From Candidatus Parcubacteria bacterium (GTDB lineage Bacteria; Patescibacteriota; Patescibacteriia; UBA1558; GWA2-36-10): a stretch of 46,759 nt of DNA. A program made the translations under genes and the position numbers. The notes under the pieces were generated by a model. That model was given only the letters and a program-made list of their open reading frames with translations. It ran no database searches and was not told where the DNA came from. Shown piece by piece: positions 40,494-46,759 of this stretch. The stretch is from NCBI GenBank assembly GCA_018664825.1, contig JABJNO010000007.1:1-46759 (forward strand). Reading direction: 5' to 3'. Each line of letters opens with the position of its first letter. The stretch's first letter is position 1.

Positions 40494-40970
40494 TTATTTT
40501 ATTCTTTTTTTAATAGAGTCCAAGTCATTACCACCTGTCCATTTGGTAATTTCATTTCCCTTTGAATCTACTTGCACCAAAGTATGCTGGATGACAACAC
40601 TGTATTTATCTCTTAGATCCTTAGCAGAATCATAGTCCAGTTTCAAGATAGTTAAATCTTCTGGTATATCATCACCCTCTTTTATTATATTTCTCTCCAA
40701 AGCTTTGCATGTTGGACACCAGCCAGCATGAAAAAATAATACTACATCTCCACTATCTGCTCGAGTCAATAATGATTCATCATAATCACGATACTCACCA
40801 CTTGGTGTATTTTGAGCTGTCTCTGAGCCATTATCCCCTGGCAATTTATCTTCTACTGCAGAGTTATGATTTGTCTGAGAATCATTTGCTTCATCTCCAC
40901 CCGAAATTAGAATTGAGCCAAGTAAAGCAATCGCTACTATGACTACAATCAGAATCCATATATATTTCAT
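40494..40970 (-). CDS. Membrane-anchored thioredoxin-like protein
   Basis: A 158-residue protein: N-terminal membrane helix (IWILIVVIVAIALLGSILI), an Asn/Glu-rich linker, then a thioredoxin fold with the active site HAGWCPTCKAL and IQHTLVQVD containing a Thr where thioredoxins have the cis-Pro. It lies outside the membrane and is the likely partner of the CcdA domain of the following gene. Confidence 0.85.
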   Translation of the reverse strand: MKYIWILIVVIVAIALLGSILISGGDEANDSQTNHNSAVEDKLPGDNGSETAQNTPSGEYRDYDESLLTRADSGDVVLFFHAGWCPTCKALERNIIKEGDDIPEDLTILKLDYDSAKDLRDKYSVVIQHTLVQVDSKGNEITKWTGGNDLDSIKKRIK

Positions 40971-40992
40971 ATATTTTCTTATTACTTATTAA

Positions 40993-41208
40993 CTATTTTT
41001 CATCACAAGGAAGAAAAAATATTTTTTCTACTTTTACATTAAAATAACTAGCGAGCTTGAGGGCCAAACAAACAGATGGATCATAACTCCCCTTTTCAAT
41101 AGCTATAATAGTTTGCCTAGAAACTCCTACTACCTTACCCAACTCTTCTTGGGTAATTTTTTTCTTTGTACGTATTTCACAAAGAATATTATTTGGTTTA
41201 TCATACAT
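40993..41208 (-). CDS. XRE-family (Cro/CI-type) small regulator
   Basis: A 71-residue protein that is essentially one helix-turn-helix domain: IRTKKKITQEELGKVVGVSRQTIIAIEKG, YDPSVCLALKLASYFNVKVEKIF. It is of the minimal YgzD/Cro type. The ATG at 41208 was chosen because the perfect promoter upstream (-10 at 41215-41220) puts +1 exactly at its A; the message would be leaderless. Two tandem 16-bp palindromes overlap and flank the -35, which suggests autoregulation. Two Cys (ILCEI and PSVC, plus LPCDE) could sense redox or metal, as an inference. The thioredoxin gene starts 22 nt downstream. Confidence 0.85.
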   Translation of the reverse strand: MYDKPNNILCEIRTKKKITQEELGKVVGVSRQTIIAIEKGSYDPSVCLALKLASYFNVKVEKIFFLPCDEK

Positions 41209-41214
41209 AAGTAC

Positions 41215-41243
41215 ATTATAAAGCAACAAAAAACCTATGTCAA
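41215..41243 (-). promoter_or_regulatory. Full-consensus promoter of the XRE gene
   Basis: Minus strand TTGACA (41238-41243), 17-nt spacer, TATAAT (41215-41220), with six bases before the ATG. Confidence 0.85.
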
Positions 41244-41270
41244 GTTAACTTTACGTAAAATAAACTTTAC
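41239..41270. promoter_or_regulatory. Tandem 16-bp palindromic operators
   Basis: Two adjacent 16-mers on the minus strand, GTAAAGTTTATTTTAC (41270-41255) and GTAAAGTTAACTTGAC (41254-41239), each palindromic at its ends and sharing GTAAAGTT. The second overlaps the -35 box. A 7-bp inverted repeat (CCTATGT 41234-41240, ACATAGG 41269-41275) encloses both. Confidence 0.65.
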
Positions 41271-41296
41271 ATAGGCTTCAAAATCCAAATCAAATT

Positions 41297-41875
41297 CTAT
41301 TTTTTCTTAGTAGTTTTTTTCTTTTTTGTGATCTTTTTTTTGGCTGGCTTCTTTTTTGGCTTTGGCAGATTTTTTATTTTTTTCTTTATGCCAAATGTTC
41401 CCAAAACAGCATTTTCAAGTTTTACAAAATCCTTGGCTGCCATCTCGACTGAGTGATTAAAACTACTAGAAGCAAAAACTGCTTTTTTAGTTTTTTCCAA
41501 TTTCTTTTCCATGATGACTGGTAGCTTGTACAAACTACCAAAAGCAGTCATAGCATCTTTCTTGATTTTCAAAACTTCTCTGGCCAATTTTTCTCCAGGA
41601 ATTTTTACAACTTTTATATCTTTACCCTGATCTTTGGCCACTACTTTTTTGAGCTTGTCCATGTCTAGGTTGTTGTCAGCTGGCAAAAGTACAACATAGT
41701 AGTCTTTGTCTGCTTTGACGAGTAATGACTTGGCTACTTCATCAAATTTTTTTTTCATAGTATTGGCAGCATCTATCGCTGTGTAGACTGTCCTATGTTC
41801 TAGTAAATCATGTTTTACGCCCGAACTTTCCAAATATTTTAAAACCTTGGTAGGTTCTTTTTTCTTTTTAGGCAT
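41297..41875 (-). CDS. YbaK/EbsC-family (aminoacyl-tRNA deacylase-like) protein with Lys-rich tail
   Basis: A 192-residue protein. Residues about 8-155 form a YbaK fold: HRTVYTAIDAANTM, EVAKSLLVKADKDYYVVLLPADNNLD, GSLYKLPVIMEK. Members edit mischarged tRNA (Cys-tRNAPro, Ala-tRNAPro) or have lost this activity; the type cannot be told here. The last 35 residues are almost all Lys, Pro and Thr, a nucleic-acid-binding tail seen in other Patescibacteria proteins, but also low-complexity. A TATAAT box at about 41896-41901 (minus strand) is the likely promoter. Confidence 0.8.
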   Translation of the reverse strand: MPKKKKEPTKVLKYLESSGVKHDLLEHRTVYTAIDAANTMKKKFDEVAKSLLVKADKDYYVVLLPADNNLDMDKLKKVVAKDQGKDIKVVKIPGEKLAREVLKIKKDAMTAFGSLYKLPVIMEKKLEKTKKAVFASSSFNHSVEMAAKDFVKLENAVLGTFGIKKKIKNLPKPKKKPAKKKITKKKKTTKKK

Positions 41876-41925
41876 AATTTTATTTTTACTTAATTATACA
41901 AAAAGTATAGCATTTTTAGTATAAA

Positions 41926-41963
41926 AATAAAAACACTCCAAAATTACTCAGAGTGTTTTTATT
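41926..41963 (-). terminator. Intrinsic terminator of the copper operon
   Basis: Perfect 13-bp stem (41926-41938 with 41951-41963), 12-nt loop, followed on the minus strand by TTTTTATAC. Confidence 0.85.
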
Positions 41964-41969
41964 GTTTAT

Positions 41970-44147
41970 TTATATCTTAGCTTTCTTGAGTCTCAAAGCA
42001 TTCAAGACTACGGAAACACTACTAAATGACATAGCCATAGCTGAAATGGCTGGATTCAAAAATCCCAAAACAGCAAATGGAATACCTATACTATTATAGA
42101 TAAATGCCCAAAACAAATTTTGCTTTATTGTCCGCAAGGTTGCTTTTGACAAATTTATAGCCTCCACTGCTTTTTCTAGATCTCCCTTGACCAGCACTAT
42201 GTCACCAGTCTCTACCGCTACGTCTGTTCCAGTGCCCATGGCAATACCTACGTCAGCAACAGCTAGAGCTGGAGCATCGTTGATACCATCTCCCACCATA
42301 GCCACAAACTCTCCCTTGGCTTGTAGCTCTTTTATCTTGGCTACTTTTTCTTCTGGCAAAACTTGAGCTATCACATTTTCGATACCCAGCTGTTTGGCTA
42401 TTGCCTCAGCGGTATCTTTGTGGTCTCCAGTAAGCATAAAAGTATGTATCTTTTGTTTCTGTAATTTACTTATTGCTTGTTTACTGTTTTCTTTGATTAC
42501 ATCAGCCACTGCAATTACTGCCACTACATTTTTATCTTTTATAAAATAAATTGGGGTCTTACCTTGTTTGGCATAATCCTCAAAAGCTACTTTATAAACT
42601 GGATTCAATTCTGCCTTTAGGTCTTTTACCAAAGTCTCGTTTCCTAGATAAATTTTATTGTTGTTTACAGTGCCTTCCAGTCCCTTGCCTTTTATAGCTT
42701 GGACATTTTGAGCATCTGATAAACTGACATTGTTATCTTTGGCATATTTGGCAAAAGCTGTAGCCAAGGCATGTTCACTATTTGTTTCTAGAGAACAGGC
42801 CAATTCCATCACTTCTGTAGTTTTCAAAGTATGACTAATAGTATTGATATCCGTCACAACTGGCTTACCCTTGGTCAGGGTGCCTGTTTTATCAAAAACA
42901 ACAGCTGTGACTTTATGCATTTTTTCCAAAGCTTCAGAATTTTTTATCAAAATACCAAGCTTGGCTCCTCGCCCAGTACCGACCACTATAGATATCGGCG
43001 TAGCTAGTCCCAAAGCACAAGGACAGGCGATGACCAAAACTGTCACGGTATAAAACAAAGCTTCACCAGGTGCAACACCTGCTCCCAGCCAACCAAAAAA
43101 TGTACCCAAAGCTATAATCAAAACTCCCCAGACAAAATATTTTGATATTGTATCAACCAATTTTTGAATAGGCGCCTTTGACATTTGAGCATCCTGCACC
43201 ATTTTGATAATCTGAGCCAAAACAGTATCAGCTCCTATCTTCTCCGCTTGCATGATAAAAACCTGACTACCATTTAAGGTTGCGCCGATGACTTTGTCGC
43301 CAACTGTTTTTTCTACAGGCAAACTCTCTCCTGTCACCATAGACTCATCTATGCTGACGCCACCATCCACCATCACACCATCTACTGGTATTTTTTCTCC
43401 TGGTTTTACCAAAAGCTTATCTCCAATCTGCACCTTATCCAAATCTATATCTTCTGTTTGCTTACCATCAATCACCTTGTGGGCAATCTTTGGTGCAAGT
43501 TGCAACAATTTTTTGATAGCCTCAGATGCCTTACCCTTTGCTCTAGCCTCAAGATATCTTCCCAAAAGTATAAATGTAGTTATAAATCCTACATCCATAA
43601 AATAAGTCTCTCCCTGAGACGTAAACAAAACTATATAAGCCGAGTACAAAAAGGCTGTTCCTGCTCCCAGAGCTACTAGCGTATCCATGTTTGGTTGTCC
43701 ACGAAAAAGTGAAGGGATGCCTACTTTATAAAATTCTCTACCAGCATACAAAAGACCAATAGACAAAACCAACATGATTGTTTTTTCTTTGGCAAAATCT
43801 ATCGCAAAAGCCAGCAATAGAATCAAAGCTGTCAAAACAAAAGCCAAAACAAGTTTTATAATTCTATCTTTGGATTCTTTATTATTGTCAGTAGAAGTAT
43901 GATCATGTTTTTTGGAATCTTTATGTTTTTCTCCCGAGATGACTTCTGCTGTATAACCAGCCTTGGTGATTACCTTTATCACATCCGTTTCGGACAATAC
44001 ATTTTCATCATATTCTACATTGGCTTGCTCCAAGGCAAAATTGACTACACCTTTGGCGATGCCATCTTTTTTGCCCAAGCTTTTTTCAATGTTATTTACA
44101 CATGATGCACAATGTATGCCCTTTATTTGTAATTGTATATTCTTCAT
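41970..44147 (-). CDS. copA: Copper-translocating P1B-type ATPase
   Basis: A 725-residue P-type ATPase with one N-terminal HMA domain (IHCASC, Cys13/Cys16), eight membrane helices, the CPC metal site ([11 protein letters not shown] at about 374), phosphorylation motif DKTGTLTKG at about 418, SEHALATAF, and [11 protein letters not shown] at about 617. The CPC, with YNSIGIPFA and [15 protein letters not shown] in the last two helices, is the Cu+ pattern (P1B-1). It pumps Cu+ out of the cytosol. It lies 9 nt downstream of the HMA-SafE-cupredoxin gene. A His-rich stretch ([14 protein letters not shown]) follows the HMA domain. Confidence 0.95.
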   Translation of the reverse strand: MKNIQLQIKGIHCASCVNNIEKSLGKKDGIAKGVVNFALEQANVEYDENVLSETDVIKVITKAGYTAEVISGEKHKDSKKHDHTSTDNNKESKDRIIKLVLAFVLTALILLLAFAIDFAKEKTIMLVLSIGLLYAGREFYKVGIPSLFRGQPNMDTLVALGAGTAFLYSAYIVLFTSQGETYFMDVGFITTFILLGRYLEARAKGKASEAIKKLLQLAPKIAHKVIDGKQTEDIDLDKVQIGDKLLVKPGEKIPVDGVMVDGGVSIDESMVTGESLPVEKTVGDKVIGATLNGSQVFIMQAEKIGADTVLAQIIKMVQDAQMSKAPIQKLVDTISKYFVWGVLIIALGTFFGWLGAGVAPGEALFYTVTVLVIACPCALGLATPISIVVGTGRGAKLGILIKNSEALEKMHKVTAVVFDKTGTLTKGKPVVTDINTISHTLKTTEVMELACSLETNSEHALATAFAKYAKDNNVSLSDAQNVQAIKGKGLEGTVNNNKIYLGNETLVKDLKAELNPVYKVAFEDYAKQGKTPIYFIKDKNVVAVIAVADVIKENSKQAISKLQKQKIHTFMLTGDHKDTAEAIAKQLGIENVIAQVLPEEKVAKIKELQAKGEFVAMVGDGINDAPALAVADVGIAMGTGTDVAVETGDIVLVKGDLEKAVEAINLSKATLRTIKQNLFWAFIYNSIGIPFAVLGFLNPAISAMAMSFSSVSVVLNALRLKKAKI

Positions 44148-44156
44148 ATGTTTTTA

Positions 44157-45485
44157 TTATTCTATAATAAATTTACCACGTACCATACCCATCCAGCAAC
44201 TGAAGCTCGCGGTACCCTCTTTTTGTGGAGTAAACTCAATAATGTTATCTCCTGGTACAAGCTTTTTTCTGATACCTAAATCTCGCGAGATTATCTCATT
44301 GGTACAACCCGAAGCTTTATCACCATTTATAATCCATTTGACTGGTACTCCTTTTTTTAATCTAAAAACACCAGGGGTATAACCGCGATAATCTACTGTC
44401 ATATTTATAATCTGCAGATTATCCTGACTGATTGCAACTCCCTCTGTTTTGCTTGACCAAAAATTGATATCCACTCCTTGGATAGCCAATCCTGATGACA
44501 TTGTATAAAAAGCAAATACCAACACTATAATACCTATGGCCTTTTGCAAGACTACTGCTTTCATATTTTTGAATCGAGTTGTAGCTATCCCTAGTCCAAA
44601 CAGTACTGGCATTGTACCAAGAGCAAACAAAAATAATGTCAGTCCTCCCATCAAGAAACTACCGGATGACATAGCAAAAAGTTGCATGCTTTGAGTAAAG
44701 CCGCATGGTAAGAAGAAGGTAAATCCTCCCAAAATGACTGGTGCCATAGCATGCTCTGATTCTTGTAATCTTTTCCAAGTTCCCATGCTTTTTTTTGGCA
44801 TCCTTATTCCTAGTGTACTGAGAGATGGTACAATCCCCAAAATATTTAAAGCCATCCACAACAACACAAGGGCTATAAATACTGTAAACCAACTCATAAA
44901 CATTTCTGAGATACTAAACCATGAACCAATTGCTCCCAAGAGTCCTCCCAAAAGAAAAAATGTTGCCAACCTACCAAAATGAAATAATAAATGTGGCTTT
45001 AAGTTTCTTTGATAAAAAGTACCCCTTGCCTGATATTTGGCGGCAAAAGACATCACTACCGCTCCCACCACCACCAAACAACTAGACAATGAAGCTACTA
45101 TCCCTATCACAAAAGATGCGCCATAGTTTATGTCTGCCGTATCTGTTTCTAGCCACCCTAAAAGTCCAATCCATTGCAAATATTTGTACACCAAATATAT
45201 ACCAACAACTATCAATATCGCATATACCCACTGCTCAATACTTACCTTCTGTTTCTTTTTGGCTATAGGCTGAGTTGATGCCTCATAACCCAATTCTTTT
45301 ATTTTTTCAAAAATCTCTTCCAAGGGAAGCTGTTCTCCTCCGTGTCCCAATTCTACCGTACCTTTTCTGTGACTTACTTTTGCAAATTTTACTTTTTCTA
45401 CTTCTTCCAAAGAATCTTTGATCAAAACCTCGCAAGAGGTACAAGTCATTCCAGCTACGTAAATCGATTTAGTTTGTTTTCCCAT
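44157..45485 (-). CDS. HMA - SafE/DsbD-like membrane domain - cupredoxin-like fusion
   Basis: A 442-residue three-part protein. An HMA domain (AGMTCTSCE) at the N-terminus is followed by a six-helix urease-accessory/DsbD_2 (SafE-like) membrane domain at about 115-330 with a conserved Cys (SLSSCLVVVG and FFLPCGFTQ), and a C-terminal cupredoxin-like domain (INMTVDYRGYTPGVFRLKKGVPVKW, GCTNEIISR, FSCWMGMVRG) with the Cys and Met typical of copper ligands. Together they suggest uptake or delivery of copper through the membrane. The ATG at 45485 was chosen; a TTG three codons upstream is possible. It forms an operon with copA and is led by a promoter with a palindrome. Confidence 0.9.
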   Translation of the reverse strand: MGKQTKSIYVAGMTCTSCEVLIKDSLEEVEKVKFAKVSHRKGTVELGHGGEQLPLEEIFEKIKELGYEASTQPIAKKKQKVSIEQWVYAILIVVGIYLVYKYLQWIGLLGWLETDTADINYGASFVIGIVASLSSCLVVVGAVVMSFAAKYQARGTFYQRNLKPHLLFHFGRLATFFLLGGLLGAIGSWFSISEMFMSWFTVFIALVLLWMALNILGIVPSLSTLGIRMPKKSMGTWKRLQESEHAMAPVILGGFTFFLPCGFTQSMQLFAMSSGSFLMGGLTLFLFALGTMPVLFGLGIATTRFKNMKAVVLQKAIGIIVLVFAFYTMSSGLAIQGVDINFWSSKTEGVAISQDNLQIINMTVDYRGYTPGVFRLKKGVPVKWIINGDKASGCTNEIISRDLGIRKKLVPGDNIIEFTPQKEGTASFSCWMGMVRGKFIIE

Positions 45486-45527
45486 ATTTATCAAATAATT
45501 ACATATTAAATTAACTCTATATATTTT

Positions 45528-45557
45528 AGTATATTGTTATTCTATAATAATAACAAT
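45528..45557 (-). promoter_or_regulatory. Promoter and palindromic operator of the copper operon
   Basis: Minus strand TTGTTA (45551-45556), 17-nt spacer, TATACT (45528-45533). A 9-bp inverted repeat, ATTGTTATT/AATAACAAT (45533-45541 with 45549-45557), fills the spacer and touches both hexamers, so a repressor bound there would block polymerase. Confidence 0.6.
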
Positions 45558-45589
45558 GAATAATTAAATAAAAAAGCTTTTTATTTATC

Positions 45590-46759
45590 CTAATCAACTA
45601 TAAAATCATCATAAGCCTGCTTGCCTCCAGATAAATCATAGATGTTGCTATAGCCCATTTCTATCAACGAATAAGCCGCTGCTCTACTCATACTACCACT
45701 ACGACAATAAACAACTATTTTAGCATCTTTGTCTGCTGGCAATTTTGAAGTATTTTCTTCCAACTCATTAAACGGGATAAATAAATCAGTACCTTTTATA
45801 TGTTCTTGTTCTGGTATATGTACATCTACAAGTAGAAAATCTTTATCATCGAGCATCTTATCAAATTTTAGTGGAGTAATAGAGCTATAGGTCCCCTCTT
45901 CATGCTCTTCCTCTTCTTCGTCATGATCACTTTTTAGTTTATAAGCACTCGGACCCAAATCCAAATCAATTTCTGCCCAAATTTTCAATTCTGGCTCTTT
46001 GCCAATTTTGGGCTCTGTAAGTAAATTTATAGTTTTAAAAAACTTTCCCTCTGGCTCAGCGTGCAAGTTGGGATCAAAAGAAACTCTAATTGTAGCCTTG
46101 TCTCCTTTGGATAAACTCATTTTGTCTATCTCCGCACTAGTGCATCCACAGCTAGTAGGAACTCCTACTATTTCTATGTCTTGTTCACCGTTGTAGGTGA
46201 GGGCAAAATCATAACTGACTTTGCCCCCACTTTGTTTTATTGTTCCAAAATCAAATTCTGTCTTATCAAAATTAAATAATGACAACTCTCGGCTACTTTT
46301 TACTACATTGGCTTGGAATTCTAGTTTTATACTAGGCATATTTTTGGAATCTGTTTCCAAAAAGACACTACGTCTATTTATACCCGTACCCGATGGTCCA
46401 TGCGCATTTGGATCAAAGACCACCTTTACTTCTACTTCTTCGCCAGGTTTAATTTCTTCAAACATTTTAGAACTAACCCCCTTGGTTTTCATTCCTACCT
46501 CTTTACTCTCTTTGCCAGAAACAATAAGACTCACCTTTGTACACATACAAGAAGTATACATCTCTTTGATGGTCACAGGTTTAGCGCCTTTATTGGTAAC
46601 TTTAAAATTTGTAGCTACCTTACCTTGATCCATAGAAATTGTGCCAAAATCATGAAAAATTTTTTCTATAACCAAGTCCCCATCTACACCTTGTCCTGTT
46701 TTATCTTCTGTATTAGACGATCCTTTTGTACATCCTGCGAACAATAAAAATAATGGCAA
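45590..46759 (-). CDS. DUF1573-DUF1573-rhodanese lipoprotein, 5'-partial
   Basis: The 5' end is beyond the window. The visible 389 codons begin inside a lipoprotein signal (LFLLFAGC lipobox). Two DUF1573 (Ig-like) domains follow: FHDFGTISMDQGKVATNFKV and FDFGTIKQSGGKVSYDFAL, each with a Cys pair (TSCMCT and TSCGCT). A C-terminal rhodanese domain (about 295-389) has the active-site loop VVYCRSGSMSRAA with a catalytic Cys. It is an extracytoplasmic sulfur-carrier or thiol protein next to the copper and thioredoxin genes. No promoter for it is visible. An acidic, His/Glu-rich spacer (HDEEEEEHEEG) separates the domains and may bind metal. Confidence 0.88.
   Translation of the reverse strand: MPLFLLFAGCTKGSSNTEDKTGQGVDGDLVIEKIFHDFGTISMDQGKVATNFKVTNKGAKPVTIKEMYTSCMCTKVSLIVSGKESKEVGMKTKGVSSKMFEEIKPGEEVEVKVVFDPNAHGPSGTGINRRSVFLETDSKNMPSIKLEFQANVVKSSRELSLFNFDKTEFDFGTIKQSGGKVSYDFALTYNGEQDIEIVGVPTSCGCTSAEIDKMSLSKGDKATIRVSFDPNLHAEPEGKFFKTINLLTEPKIGKEPELKIWAEIDLDLGPSAYKLKSDHDEEEEEHEEGTYSSITPLKFDKMLDDKDFLLVDVHIPEQEHIKGTDLFIPFNELEENTSKLPADKDAKIVVYCRSGSMSRAAAYSLIEMGYSNIYDLSGGKQAYDDFIVD

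Noticed and set aside
1-46759. CRISPR arrays, complete insertion sequences, prophage genes, rRNA or tRNA genes
   Set aside because: None was seen: no regularly spaced repeats, no transposase, and no tRNA-like cloverleaf or CCA-ended structure in the intergenic regions. The recombinase at 18003 has no attachment-site repeats beside it.
1-46759. Recoded UGA, as in Gracilibacteria/SR1
   Set aside because: UGA ends genes here (for example the 28573-29196 kinase) and conserved proteins have no in-frame UGA.

Overview
This is an AT-rich, gene-dense bacterial segment using the standard code (TGA works as a stop). It most resembles a Candidatus Patescibacteria (CPR) genome. The reasons are the mixture of conserved single-copy genes (clpP, rny, ymdB, HU, comM, lspA, pnp, rpsO, prs), a stripped type IV pilus operon, very large LVIVD-propeller and fibronectin-like surface proteins, many lineage-specific small membrane proteins, and no biosynthetic operons. 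The phylum is an inference; there is no rRNA gene in the window to confirm it.

Layout. 1-5.1 kb (+): end of a DHH/NrnA-like phosphoesterase (frameshifted), clpP, a 443-nt gap with three hairpin elements, then rny-ymdB-HU-HD hydrolase. 5.1-6.6 kb (-): two tandem anchored C39-like proteases. 6.7-12.3 kb: mostly plus-strand, solitary, lineage-specific genes, each with a TTGACA-type promoter, a good Shine-Dalgarno sequence and a strong terminator, interrupted by comM (-). 12.3-13.1 kb (-): traR/dksA-like and lspA. 13.13-13.74 kb: a gene-free stretch holding a promoter-led, highly folded candidate non-coding RNA and, next to it, three DnaA-box-like 9-mers beside an AT-rich tract. 13.7-17.8 kb (-): rpsO, pnp and a membrane-anchored unknown. 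18.0-27.0 kb: a degenerate tyrosine recombinase (+), then (-) a giant FN3/LVIVD surface protein, a MacB-type ABC ATPase and its frameshifted permease. 27.1-31.8 kb: PEBP and cytochrome-b5-like lipoprotein (-), a 17-codon Cys-rich micropeptide cassette (+), a 109-aa unknown (+), a deoxynucleoside-kinase-like protein (-), a divergent PRPP synthetase (+), a Cys-rich lipoprotein (-). 31.5-38.8 kb (-): pilus operon pilB-pilC-four (pseudo)pilins-DUF1003. 38.8-46.8 kb (-): a thiol and copper module: DUF1573-rhodanese lipoprotein, HMA-SafE-cupredoxin protein, CopA ATPase, YbaK, XRE regulator, thioredoxin and a CcdA-DUF3179 fusion.

How it fits together. The pilus operon ends in oversized minor pilins carrying a propeller and a fibro-slime domain, and the 1883-codon surface protein shares modules with one of them, pointing to an attachment apparatus. 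The right-hand module moves electrons and copper across the membrane (CcdA to thioredoxin and DUF3179; HMA, SafE and CopA for copper).

Three conserved genes each carry a single one-base-type frameshift, which suggests uncorrected indels in the assembly or real decay. Promoter reading gave two kinds of starts: Shine-Dalgarno-led genes, and at least four genes whose -10 box sits exactly 7 nt before the ATG (leaderless). The most interesting undescribed items are the 13.3-kb structured RNA plus DnaA boxes, the XRE gene's tandem operators with a perfect leaderless promoter, the micropeptide cassette, and the propeller-bearing minor pilins.
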